From positions 1-62,419 of the forward strand of contig JAWXAT010000041.1 in NCBI GenBank assembly GCA_034439615.1: 62,419 bases of DNA, written 5' to 3'. The notes under the pieces were generated by a model, which made no database searches, had not been told where the DNA came from, and saw only the letters and a program-made list of their open reading frames with translations. Of the stretch, positions 1-8,049 are shown one piece after another. Numbering within the stretch: the stretch's first letter is position 1; the number at the start of each line of letters is the position of its first letter. Made by a program: the position numbers and the translations under genes. Source of the DNA: Oligoflexia bacterium. Lineage in GTDB: Bacteria > Bdellovibrionota > Bdellovibrionia > JABDDW01.

Positions 1-374
<374 letters not shown>

Positions 375-452
375 TATTTTCTTTTGAAATTCATCTCAAG
401 AGACTGTCGTTTTGGTCATATATCAATTTTCAAAATTTTACGTTTTGACACT

Positions 453-572
453 TTGCTGGTGTCTATAGCGACGAGGTCACACCTGATCCCTTTCCGAACT
501 CAGAAGTTAAGCTCGTCAGCGGCGATGGTACTGCACGGGAAACCGTGTGTGAGAGTAGCACGATGCCAGCAT
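453..572 (+). rRNA. rrf: 5S ribosomal RNA
   Basis: The gene has the conserved 5S core CCGAACTCAGAAGTTAAG near 495-512 and complementary ends (GCTGGT at 455-460 with GCCAGC at 565-570) that close helix I. The length of about 116-120 bases fits 5S rRNA. It follows the 23S gene and precedes a strong intrinsic terminator, so it is the last gene of this rRNA operon; no tRNA is found downstream. Confidence 0.96.
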
Positions 573-579
573 TTTTTTT

Positions 580-611
580 AAGCCCGTAAGAAATTACGGG
601 CTTATTTTTTT
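580..611 (+). terminator. rRNA operon intrinsic terminator
   Basis: A perfect 10-bp stem (AAGCCCGTAA with TTACGGGCTT) around a GAAA loop is followed by a run of eight T. It sits a few bases after 5S and ends rRNA transcription before the aminotransferase gene. Confidence 0.93.
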
Positions 612-661
612 GGGAAATAAATTTCATGGCAATTCGAATTACACGGTAATAATCTTTAACA

Positions 662-1792
662 ATGACGATTCCATTTAATAAAATGTCTGTTGTTGGTAAT
701 GAAGAAAAGTATCTGCTTGAAGCACTACATTCTGGCAAATGGTGCGGTCGAGGACCCAAAACAATTGCACTTGAAAATCTGCTTAAAGAAATCTGTAAGG
801 TTAAATATGTTTTTTTTGTCACCAGCTGCACTTCTGCTCTTGAGATTAGTTGTTTAATTTCAAATATTGGCCCTGGTGATGAAGTTATAATGCCGAGTTT
901 TGGCTTTGTATCCGCGGCCAATGCTGTCGTGCTTAGAGGTGCTAAACCTATTTTTGCTGATGTCGAATTAGATTCATGGAATTTATCAGCGCGTACTGTT
1001 GCACCCTTATTAACCACAAAAACAAAGGCTATATTAACTGTCCACTATGCTGGTTCAAGTGCGGGTATTGAAGATTTGCGAGAATTGTGTAAGCAAAATA
1101 AATTATTTTTAATCGAAGATGCTGCGCAATCTTTGGGGGCAAAAAGATCTGGTAAATTCATCGGCCCGACACCGTGGACAACCTGCTTTAGTTTGCATGA
1201 GACAAAAAATATTTCCTCAGGTGAAGGTGGTTTACTCATGACAGATTCTGAAGAAATAGCCTCAAAAGTGGAAATTCAAATCGAAAAAGGTACAAATAGG
1301 CAGAAGTTTTTTAGAGGAGAAATCGACAAGTATACTTGGGTAGATCGCGGTTCAAGTTATATTGCATCGGATCTATTAGCTGCAGTAGCTCTTGGTCAAG
1401 TTGAAAAGCTTAAGGAAATTACGAGTAAACGAAAATCTTTTTATGAACGTTATAAAAATGGGCTCGCAGAGTTTGAAGGAAAAATCACTTGGCAAAAAAC
1501 AACTTCAGATGTTGAAACTAACGGCCATGTTGCAGCATTTACAGTTGATCCCCAGGTAAGGGCAAAGCTTATTTCGCAATTAAAAGAAAAAGGTATTGGA
1601 GTTACTTTTCACTATGTGCCGCTTCATGACGCGCCGTTTGCCAAAGAGAATGGTTTTAGTCCAACTAAAGATCTTCCTAACACTCGTCTTATTTCTGAAG
1701 GGCTCATTCGATTGCCGATTTACTATTCTATGACTGAACATGATGTTGAACATGTACTTCAGACAGTTCGTTCTGTAATAAATAAAATTTAA
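662..1792 (+). CDS. wecE: dTDP-4-amino-4,6-dideoxygalactose transaminase (WecE/RffA-like)
   Basis: This is a PLP-dependent sugar aminotransferase of the DegT/DnrJ/EryC1 family. It would transfer an amino group to dTDP-4-keto-6-deoxyglucose, making a 4-amino sugar nucleotide for surface polysaccharide in the cytoplasm. The PLP lysine is K182 in the motif SLHETKN, and the cofactor aspartate is D153 in EDAAQS. The segments SGKWCGRG near residue 25, GDEVIMPSFGFVSAANA near 72 and FFRGEIDKYTW near 218 match E. coli WecE as I remember it, more closely than other DegT branches. The length (376 aa) is normal. No Shine-Dalgarno is visible before the ATG. The convergent neighbour encodes RfbB, which makes the expected substrate. 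A related 3- or 4-aminotransferase specificity cannot be excluded. Confidence 0.88.
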   Translation: MTIPFNKMSVVGNEEKYLLEALHSGKWCGRGPKTIALENLLKEICKVKYVFFVTSCTSALEISCLISNIGPGDEVIMPSFGFVSAANAVVLRGAKPIFADVELDSWNLSARTVAPLLTTKTKAILTVHYAGSSAGIEDLRELCKQNKLFLIEDAAQSLGAKRSGKFIGPTPWTTCFSLHETKNISSGEGGLLMTDSEEIASKVEIQIEKGTNRQKFFRGEIDKYTWVDRGSSYIASDLLAAVALGQVEKLKEITSKRKSFYERYKNGLAEFEGKITWQKTTSDVETNGHVAAFTVDPQVRAKLISQLKEKGIGVTFHYVPLHDAPFAKENGFSPTKDLPNTRLISEGLIRLPIYYSMTEHDVEHVLQTVRSVINKI

Positions 1793-1897
1793 CCAGAGAC
1801 ATTTTTTTTTGAATATTTAGATAAAGATATTTTATTAATATTTAGACAATAGCACGGTTTCAATTTTGGTTGAGTGACTCAGTGGTTGTTTTTGGAA

Positions 1898-2905
1898 TCA
1901 GCGGTTTTGGTATTGGGTATCATAGTATTTTTTGTATTCTCCTGTTTGAACATTATTGAGCCATTGGGTGTTTTCTAAATACCAATTAATTGTGCGTTGT
2001 AATCCTTCATCAAAAGATGTTTTTGGGCGCCATCCGAGTTCATTTTTAATTTTTGAACTATCAATTGCATAGCGCCTGTCGTGTCCAGGTCTGTCTTTAA
2101 CATAAGTTATGAGAGAGTCTGGCTTCTTGAGTTGGGTTAGGATTCGTTTCACAATTTGAATATTAGGCCATTCATTATCTGATCCTACATTATATATTTC
2201 GCCAGCACGGCCTTTCTCTAATACGGCCAATATGGCTTCGCAGTGATCATCTACATAAATCCAATCGCGAACATTTAAGCCGTCGCCATATACTGGTAAT
2301 TTTTTGTCCGATTTTGCATTCATGATCATCAATGGAATTAATTTTTCAGGAAATTGAAAGGGGCCATAATTATTACTGCACCTTGTTGTGACAATATCCA
2401 TTTCGTAGGTGTGATGATAGGCTCGGCAAAGTAAATCGGCCGCTGTCTTGCTTGCGGAATAAGGGCTGTTGGGAGCCAAGGGAGTTTCTTCGGTGAACTG
2501 ACCTGTATCACCTAGAGTTCCATACACTTCGTCTGTTGAAACCTGGAGAAATCGCTTGGTTTTTAGATTACGAGCCACATCTAGCAAACGTTGAGTGCCA
2601 TTAATATTTGTTTGAATAAAAGCTTCGGGGCCAGTGATGCTTCTGTCAACATGGCTTTCAGCAGCAAAATTAACAATGGCATCACAGTCTTGGGCTAGAT
2701 TAGTCACTAAGTTTGTGTCTAAGATATCGCCTTTTACAAATTCATGGCGGGGATTGTTTTTGAGGTCTACAAGATTTTCAAGGTTTCCAGCGTAAGTTAG
2801 CAAGTCTAGATTGATGATGTGAATTGATGGTCTGTTTTGAAGTACATAACGCACAAAGTGATTTCCGATAAATCCAGCGCCACCAGTAACTAATATTTTT
2901 TTCAT
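1898..2905 (-). CDS. rfbB: dTDP-glucose 4,6-dehydratase
   Basis: RfbB (RmlB) converts dTDP-glucose to dTDP-4-keto-6-deoxyglucose, the branch point for rhamnose and amino-deoxyhexoses. It is an extended short-chain dehydrogenase. The NAD-binding GGAGFIG is at residues 8-14, STDEVYG at 123-129 carries the catalytic Thr, Asp and Glu, and the Tyr-Lys pair is Y149/K153 in YSASK. The 335-residue length is typical. The start is supported by an AAAGGGGA ribosome binding site. It converges on the WecE-like gene, and the pair could supply a dTDP-4-amino sugar. The rest of a rhamnose pathway (rfbA, rfbC, rfbD) is not in this window. Confidence 0.95.
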   Translation of the reverse strand: MKKILVTGGAGFIGNHFVRYVLQNRPSIHIINLDLLTYAGNLENLVDLKNNPRHEFVKGDILDTNLVTNLAQDCDAIVNFAAESHVDRSITGPEAFIQTNINGTQRLLDVARNLKTKRFLQVSTDEVYGTLGDTGQFTEETPLAPNSPYSASKTAADLLCRAYHHTYEMDIVTTRCSNNYGPFQFPEKLIPLMIMNAKSDKKLPVYGDGLNVRDWIYVDDHCEAILAVLEKGRAGEIYNVGSDNEWPNIQIVKRILTQLKKPDSLITYVKDRPGHDRRYAIDSSKIKNELGWRPKTSFDEGLQRTINWYLENTQWLNNVQTGEYKKYYDTQYQNR

Positions 2906-3187
2906 TTATCCCCTTTAATATTTGTCAAATCAACAAATTATGGATTTTCATAAATAATAGATTTTCATTTTGTAAAAGCCAATTCATATTCAGGATTTAC
3001 TGATTTTGAAAGTAAAATCTATAGGGATAAAACTAGGAGCAATTGAGTACGTAATACTCGGGAGCTGTCAGCATTTAAAACTCAAGGATTTTATTACTTG
3101 GTAGGTCTGGGGCTGTGGAGCAAAGTTACATTCCGCAATTCTGATAAAGCATCACAATACAGCTTAAACCTAATATAAAAAGAAATA
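2906..3187. other. intergenic region upstream of rfbB
   Basis: No protein gene is supported here. The first 80 bases presumably hold the rfbB promoter and leader on the minus strand, but no convincing -35/-10 pair was seen. The rest leads into the candidate structured RNA on the plus strand. Confidence 0.4.
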
Positions 3188-3557
3188 ATGTCTGGCGAGC
3201 CATACTACCTCACCTTCTTTTCGGTGCAAGGGCACCAAACTAAAGTGAGATCTAGTGGCGAATATGCGACATGTTTGAACTATATTGACTACAAGATGGG
3301 CATTTTATTTGGAATTATTTTATATCGAATTAATCGCAGGAGAGCGGGGAGATCTTTTTTAGATCCCTCGCTCGGAGGTGGGATGTTTGAATATTATTTG
3401 TTTTTGTGGGTGATCGGTATCGGTGTATTGGAACACCTCAGGTAACCGAAGCCCTATGCATGAGTACTAGAGCAAAGGGAGGGCCAATGATTCCGAACGC
3501 CAAATAGAATATAGGCTCAGATGCCGCCAATAAGTAGTGACATTATGGCGGGTTTTT
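3188..3557 (+). ncRNA. candidate structured non-coding RNA
   Basis: This stretch lacks a convincing protein gene but is rich in possible stems and ends in an intrinsic terminator. Seen directly: nested pairs GCCA/TGGC, CTCAC/GTGAG and GGTGC/GCACC (loop AAGG) at roughly 3199-3258; a long imperfect hairpin at 3342-3373 (GAGCG..AGATC with GATC..CGCTC); and GGTGT/ACACC near 3421-3436. Motifs of RNase P RNA, tmRNA, SRP RNA, 6S RNA and the c-di-GMP-I riboswitch were looked for and not recognised. An 85-codon open frame covers 3188-3445, but it lacks a ribosome binding site and resembles no protein I know. The 5' end is unknown. The RNA call is inference from structure plus terminator. Confidence 0.35.
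3524..3557 (+). terminator. intrinsic terminator of an unassigned plus-strand transcript
   Basis: The stem CCGCC(A)ATAA / TTATGGCGG is followed by GTTTTT. It is oriented for plus-strand transcription, yet no good plus-strand protein gene precedes it. It therefore supports an RNA transcript from the region upstream. Confidence 0.65.
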
Positions 3558-3595
3558 AAAATTTGGAGTCAATCTGCCACCGTTGGAGAGATTAT

Positions 3596-3979
3596 TTAAA
3601 TCGAGCCTTTTTCGGACTCTTCAAATAACTCATTTAAAATTCTGCGAGAAACCTCTAGGTCTTCCCAGGTTCCATATTTATTTTGAAAGCTTTCATATTC
3701 TTTTTTGTGAACAGGATTGCCCTTAACTGTGTCTGTATAAACTTTTTCGATGAGATCATCAGATTGCATCGATTGAGCATGAATGCGTTTCATTGTCTTT
3801 AATATCAGGAGTCCATCAAGAACTGGTGGTGTTGCTGTCCAGGTTGGTTTGTCAGCTTGTAAAATTTTAGATTGTGGATCCAGGTGAGTCGTTATCGTTT
3901 TTGAAGATTGGAGTGAGGAGCAGTTTGTAATGACAAATTGAAATATAACCATGCTTATGATTTTAGTTTTGGAATTCAT
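3596..3979 (-). CDS. small predicted lipoprotein, unknown function
   Basis: The protein starts with a signal peptide (MNSKTKIISMVIFQFVITNC) whose lipobox ends in ITNC, so it should be lipidated and anchored in the envelope. The mature part is about 108 residues, hydrophilic and probably helical near the C-terminus, with no domain I recognise. The ATG at 3979 is preferred over a longer form because a GAGGCGG ribosome binding site lies just before it and the signal peptide then begins at residue 1. It is transcribed away from the matrixin gene. Confidence 0.7.
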   Translation of the reverse strand: MNSKTKIISMVIFQFVITNCSSLQSSKTITTHLDPQSKILQADKPTWTATPPVLDGLLILKTMKRIHAQSMQSDDLIEKVYTDTVKGNPVHKKEYESFQNKYGTWEDLEVSRRILNELFEESEKGSI

Positions 3980-4389
3980 TTTCGCCGCCTCAATTTTAAT
4001 TTTGGTACGATTGTTTCGTAAAACCAGCATTATTCTAATGATACAAATAGTAGAGCAATGCCTGTGCCATGGAATTTGATGTTAGGGTTAACTTACTGGA
4101 ATTTGTGTCACGTAATTCGATGTGAGGATGACTTGCTTGGGGTTTGTGCCTTTTTTCGTTGTAAGTAGTGACTGATTTTTAGACACAGAATTTAACTCAT
4201 AATTTTAGATATTTAGCGCATTATGAGGGGTTCTAGTATTTTCAAAATTCACTATATACCAAATGAGTCTTCTTTTATGTGTTTTTGCCTTTCAATAAAT
4301 CTCTTAAAGAAATAAGGGGTTAGCTAGCTTTTTAGCTCTGGCATTTATTTCGCTCTAAGTGGCAGTAGGAAAGATTGCGGAGAGAAACT
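3980..4389. other. intergenic region between divergent genes
   Basis: About 400 bases separate the lipoprotein and matrixin-like genes. The region is AT-rich and should hold both promoters. I see no RNA gene, terminator or clear -35/-10 pair in it. Confidence 0.4.
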
Positions 4390-4989
4390 TTGAACAAAAT
4401 CAATTGGATATTACTAGCAAGTCTTATAATCTTTGAGATTCAGTGTGCCAAAGGGCCATCTCCTCAGGCTGGTTGTGGTTTTGTGCTTAATAATGAAGCG
4501 CAAAGAGTAAGCTGGAAAAAACAAACTCCAATTAAAATGTATTTTGATGCAAGTGTTCCAACTCAATTTCACGACGGTATTAAAGCTTCTTTTGCAACTT
4601 GGGAAAAAGCCATTGGCCAACAGATTTTTGATTTTGCAGGTTCGCTCCCTTCTTCAGTTCCGACTCAAGATCGTAAGAGTGTAATTTATTGGGAACAAAC
4701 ATGGGAAACTCAGAACAACACTCAGCAGGCTAATACCACAATTTTTTGGGTCGATAATCAGATCACAGAAGCGGACATTCGCGTTAACGCGCAGAATTTT
4801 GCCTTCTCGACAAATCCTGGTAACAACGATGTCGATATTGAATCACTTTTTCTTCATGAGCTTGGCCATGTATTGGGCCTAGCTCATAGTGGTTCTGAGC
4901 AGTCAGTCATGGCCCTCTATCTTTCAAGCGGTACGAAGCGTCGTGATCTTACTCCAGAAGACATATCTAGCGTTAAATGTGAGTACTGA
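4390..4989 (+). CDS. secreted matrixin-like zinc metalloprotease
   Basis: A short exported metalloprotease related to the M10/matrixin group. The zinc motif HELGHVLGLAH (HExxHxxGxxH) lies about 45 residues before the C-terminus, and a Met residue follows in QSVMALYLSS as the expected Met-turn. The N-terminus is a hydrophobic export signal ending near IQCAKG, an atypical lipobox, so it may be a lipoprotein. The TTG at 4390 is chosen because GGAGAG sits five bases upstream; an alternative TTG lies at 4375. There is no propeptide or extra domain. It may degrade host or envelope protein, but the substrate is unknown. Confidence 0.82.
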   Translation: MNKINWILLASLIIFEIQCAKGPSPQAGCGFVLNNEAQRVSWKKQTPIKMYFDASVPTQFHDGIKASFATWEKAIGQQIFDFAGSLPSSVPTQDRKSVIYWEQTWETQNNTQQANTTIFWVDNQITEADIRVNAQNFAFSTNPGNNDVDIESLFLHELGHVLGLAHSGSEQSVMALYLSSGTKRRDLTPEDISSVKCEY

Positions 4990-5214
4990 CACATATACAC
5001 ACTTCCAAGCCTTCTAAAGCACGAAGACTCTTCTAAAACCACTAACACTCTTGAGCTTCATGTAAAAAATTCTAATATCTGCGGTAAGTCATTTGATTTT
5101 CAGTTGTTTTAAGAATTATTTTGTTGTGGGGTGACGATTAAGGTCAGTAAGCTCTCACATAGAATAACTGCAGTGAAGCAGCAGCATTGGTTTTTAAAGT
5201 AATTCCGGGAGTTT

Positions 5215-5574
5215 ATGAATTTTATGAATAAGAGTTCGATGGCATCTAAGTTGCTTAATAATGAAGTATCAGTGCGTGAGCAAATACTTGCACGCATCAA
5301 GCATCTAGTGGAGGAAGTTGACATGGCTCTTTATGATAGAGGTTCTGGAATAGGCTTTGTGTACGGAAATCTTGGGGATCTCCTGCGTAAAGTTCAATCG
5401 GTAGGAGCGACAGCTAAACCTACTTTGTTTCAAAGCGCTATTGAACGAAAAGATTCGGTTATTCGTAAAGATTCAATGGATCAATTAAAAGATAATGTTA
5501 CTCGTCTTCAAGAAATGCACAGTCGTTTACAGTTCATGCTTACCGAACTCGAAGGTCTCGTAAAAAAATCATAA
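5215..5574 (+). CDS. conserved-looking hypothetical protein, helical
   Basis: A 119-residue soluble protein with no signal peptide and no domain I recognise. It is predicted from composition to be almost all alpha-helical, with a coiled-coil-like segment near residues 86-116 (QLKDNVTRLQEMHSRLQFML). A GGGAG ribosome binding site precedes the ATG; the next Met (residue 4) is a possible alternative start. It converges on the coiled-coil/Hsp20 gene with only 7 bases between the stops. Function unknown. Confidence 0.65.
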   Translation: MNFMNKSSMASKLLNNEVSVREQILARIKHLVEEVDMALYDRGSGIGFVYGNLGDLLRKVQSVGATAKPTLFQSAIERKDSVIRKDSMDQLKDNVTRLQEMHSRLQFMLTELEGLVKKS

Positions 5575-5581
5575 TTATTTA

Positions 5582-7117
5582 TTAAGTTACTTTTGGAATG
5601 ACAACAGTCAAAACACCATTGTCATATGTTTTGCTGATGTCGTCGATTTTTACCTTTTTGGGAATATCAAATCGCTCTTGAAATGTTTGAACGTTATGGG
5701 TGCTAACGGTTTTACCCTCTTCATTAATTTGGTCATTGAAAGTGCGATTTCCACTTAATGTGACTCGATCATTTTTTACTCGTACGTCAATATTGTTTTT
5801 TTCATGTTCAGGAACTTTTGCCTTTAAAACATAGGCGCCAGAAGTTTCATAAAAATTAGTTTTGTTATCACGGATTTGATAAAATGGGTCGGCTTCTTTG
5901 CCGGCGTACTTATCAGAGGCTTTTAAGAATTGCTTCTTTTGATTGATGAGTTCACGACCCAAGGTGAGACCTTGATTAGTAAATGCGTCCCGCGCAGATT
6001 TTTCATTTTTTTCAAACTTATCTGTAAAATTAACGTGTTGGGAGTCTAAATGATTTTTGTGATGGGTTTGAAGATCTGCAAATTCCTTTTGCTGCCTGTT
6101 GATTTGATTGGTTCGCTGGGTGTCTTGTCTTAGTTTAAGCTCCTCAGTATCTTTTTTAAATTCAAGTTTTTCAGTTTTTAAGTTTTGTTTATGAGTATTT
6201 TTTTGCTCCACAAACTTCATTTTAGAATCAGTCTCAAGTTTTTGAAGTTGTTTTTCGTGTTTTTGCTGTTGAGTTTCTTCTGTTGTTAGGTATCTCTGTC
6301 TTGATTTTTGTAATTGAGTGCTGTCAGATTTGATTTGATCATCAATGCGGATTTTTGCTGTTGTTCTTTGGTCATTGATTTGTTTTGTGGTCTTTTGACG
6401 AAGCTGTTCTTGTTCTGTAATATTATATTCGCGTGTTTGATTAAGAGTTTTTGAATGATTGTCTTTCTCTTTTACGATTGTTTGTTGGAAATTCTTAGAT
6501 TCATCTTTAAATTTTTGCGCATGATTTTCTCTGACTTCTTGAAAGCGTTTTGATTCTCGGTTATCAACAGCAGTTAGTCTTTTTTGATAGTTTTCTTTGA
6601 GTTCATTGATTTGTTGGTTGCCTTTTTCATGAACACTATCTGACTTGCCTGCGACTTTTTTCTGAGCTTCTTCTAGGCGTTTGTTGCTTGTTTCATTAAT
6701 TGCTTCTAACTGAGCTGAAGTCCGAATACTGAGGTGTTCTTTTTGTGTTTTTACTTGATCGTTTTGTGCTTTTGCCCAATCTGCATAATGCTGTTTTGTT
6801 TGTTCGATATGAGCACTTTGAGATTCTTGCTTTTTATTAAGGTTTTCAAGTTTTTGATTTGTCTGAGTATCAAGAGCTTGTTGACGCTCACTTGCTTCTT
6901 GTTCAGCAGCAGCTGTCTTATGTTTTACTTTTGTTTGGATGTGATTAACTACTGCTTGACCGGATTTCTCTTCTTCATGAATCTTTTTGTCATAGCGTTC
7001 ACGGACATCCGTAAGCTCTTCTTGATATTTATCTTTGAGCTCTTCTTTTTGCTTTTCAAACCGATCGCGCATTTGTGTTAAGTCACGATTGGCGTCTGTT
7101 CGCGTAATGTCTGCCAT
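5582..7117 (-). CDS. long coiled-coil protein with C-terminal Hsp20/alpha-crystallin domain
   Basis: Residues 1 to about 400 are extremely rich in Glu, Lys, Gln, Asn and Thr and look like one uninterrupted coiled coil. Residues about 423-511 form a small-heat-shock-type domain: YETSGAYVLKAKVPEH at its start, a dimerisation-type strand region, and YDNGVLTVVIPK at the end, matching the A-x-x-x-n-GVL hallmark. No signal peptide is present, so it should be cytoplasmic. The start has a strong GGAGGAG site. Ordinary Hsp20 proteins have a short N-terminal arm; this one is about 420 residues. The ACD may act as a chaperone cap or a dimerisation module on a filament, but that is inference. Not recognised as a named protein. 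Confidence 0.82.
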   Translation of the reverse strand: MADITRTDANRDLTQMRDRFEKQKEELKDKYQEELTDVRERYDKKIHEEEKSGQAVVNHIQTKVKHKTAAAEQEASERQQALDTQTNQKLENLNKKQESQSAHIEQTKQHYADWAKAQNDQVKTQKEHLSIRTSAQLEAINETSNKRLEEAQKKVAGKSDSVHEKGNQQINELKENYQKRLTAVDNRESKRFQEVRENHAQKFKDESKNFQQTIVKEKDNHSKTLNQTREYNITEQEQLRQKTTKQINDQRTTAKIRIDDQIKSDSTQLQKSRQRYLTTEETQQQKHEKQLQKLETDSKMKFVEQKNTHKQNLKTEKLEFKKDTEELKLRQDTQRTNQINRQQKEFADLQTHHKNHLDSQHVNFTDKFEKNEKSARDAFTNQGLTLGRELINQKKQFLKASDKYAGKEADPFYQIRDNKTNFYETSGAYVLKAKVPEHEKNNIDVRVKNDRVTLSGNRTFNDQINEEGKTVSTHNVQTFQERFDIPKKVKIDDISKTYDNGVLTVVIPKVT

Positions 7118-7171
7118 TTATCTCCTCCATGAGATAAATTAGTATGAATTTAGTGTAACATGTTTTGCGAA

Positions 7172-7537
7172 TTACTGTTGAGCGGGAGCTCTCTGCACTG
7201 GAGAACTTAGACCTTGGGCCTGTTGTATTTGAGGTCCGGGTTTTTGATTTGGCAAATCTAGTGGTTGAATCACGGGTTTGGCACAATACTTAGCAAAATC
7301 ATTCGTGCGGCCACGGCACATCCAATGCTCAATGAGGCGTGTTTGTTGAGTTGGTGTGATCTTGTAGTAAGTTTCATATTGAAGGTGATCCAGTGAGGTT
7401 ATTACTTCATTTTCATTCTTCTGATTAACATCGTATTTAATACCTAGGCGATAGACGCGATACTCTGCATGGCTTGTATGATTACAAGTTAAAATGAACA
7501 GAGATATGATTATAAAATGATTTGCCCAAGTATTCAT
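7172..7537 (-). CDS. small secreted protein, unknown function
   Basis: A 121-residue protein beginning with a signal peptide (hydrophobic FIIISLFILTC, cleavage probably after SHA). The mature part starts EYRVYRLGIKYD and contains two Cys (WMCRG, KYCAKP) that could form a disulfide in the periplasm. The C-terminal third is rich in Pro and Gln and is probably disordered. No domain is recognised. It lies just upstream of the coiled-coil gene on the same strand. Confidence 0.7.
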   Translation of the reverse strand: MNTWANHFIIISLFILTCNHTSHAEYRVYRLGIKYDVNQKNENEVITSLDHLQYETYYKITPTQQTRLIEHWMCRGRTNDFAKYCAKPVIQPLDLPNQKPGPQIQQAQGLSSPVQRAPAQQ

Positions 7538-7613
7538 TACTTGGCTTATCGTCGAGTTATTAAAATTTCTTTAGGATTTGTTGTTTTTGTGGATTTGTTG
7601 TTTTAGTGTTGTT

Positions 7614-7931
7614 TTAGTGTTTTAGATTATTTTGCTCAAAGATGCTGTTTTCAACGATATTAAAATACGTTCTAAGTAGAAGATCATATGTTTCTTGATC
7701 AAGCATTTCTAAAAAATCTTTTTTAGCGGTGAGTGAGTCTTTAGCTATGAAATCAGAGAGTAGTTTTTGAATGCGATTTACATTTTCAAAGGTGAAAAAA
7801 TCCATTTCTTCAGTTGGCTTACTCAAAACACGCCTGATACTGGCATTGTCGAACAGGAGGTGGAGTCCTTGAGCGGATTGATTAAATAAATACTCAACTT
7901 GTTCCATTTGAGTTTTATCGATGTAAACCAT
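7614..7931 (-). CDS. hypothetical protein
   Basis: A 105-residue acidic, probably helical cytoplasmic protein with no signal peptide or known motif. The start is supported by an AGGAGG site about ten bases before the ATG. The gene is divergent from the outer-membrane-like gene downstream, with about 118 bases between them. Function unknown. Confidence 0.65.
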   Translation of the reverse strand: MVYIDKTQMEQVEYLFNQSAQGLHLLFDNASIRRVLSKPTEEMDFFTFENVNRIQKLLSDFIAKDSLTAKKDFLEMLDQETYDLLLRTYFNIVENSIFEQNNLKH

Positions 7932-7982
7932 AAAGGGATCTGCCTCCTTGCAGAAAACCTACTATATTCAGTTTAAGGAATG

Positions 7983-8012
7983 TTTACTCGAAGATGCAAG
8001 CACTGCTATGAT
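7983..8012 (+). promoter_or_regulatory. candidate sigma-70-type promoter
   Basis: TTTACT at 7983-7988 and TATGAT at 8007-8012 are separated by 18 bases. Transcription would start near 8019 and give a leader of about 30 bases before the ATG at 8050. Seen by eye only. Confidence 0.4.
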
Positions 8013-8049
8013 GTAATCTGAATAATTATCAAGAGGAGCAGGGACGCTC

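Noticed and set aside
463-1017. 184-codon minus-strand frame covering the 5S gene and the start of wecE
   Set aside because: It is antisense to a 5S rRNA gene, its terminator and a clear aminotransferase gene.
662-1792. This aminotransferase as the missing GnnB
   Set aside because: Its motifs follow WecE closely (SGKWCGRG, FFRGEIDKYTW), and it lies far from the lipid A cluster beside rfbB, which makes the WecE substrate.
3188-3445. 85-codon plus-strand open frame as a protein gene
   Set aside because: There is no ribosome binding site and its product resembles nothing known; the region has many stems and a terminator, so an RNA is a better, though unproven, reading.
2906-3560. RNase P RNA, tmRNA, 6S RNA or c-di-GMP riboswitch in this gap
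   Set aside because: Key conserved segments of each were looked for on the plus strand and not found, so no named RNA is claimed.
6734-7081. Hydrophobic plus-strand frame that looks like a membrane protein
   Set aside because: It is the antisense of the Glu/Lys-rich coiled coil; AAA/GAA codons read backward give Phe and Leu, which mimics membrane helices.
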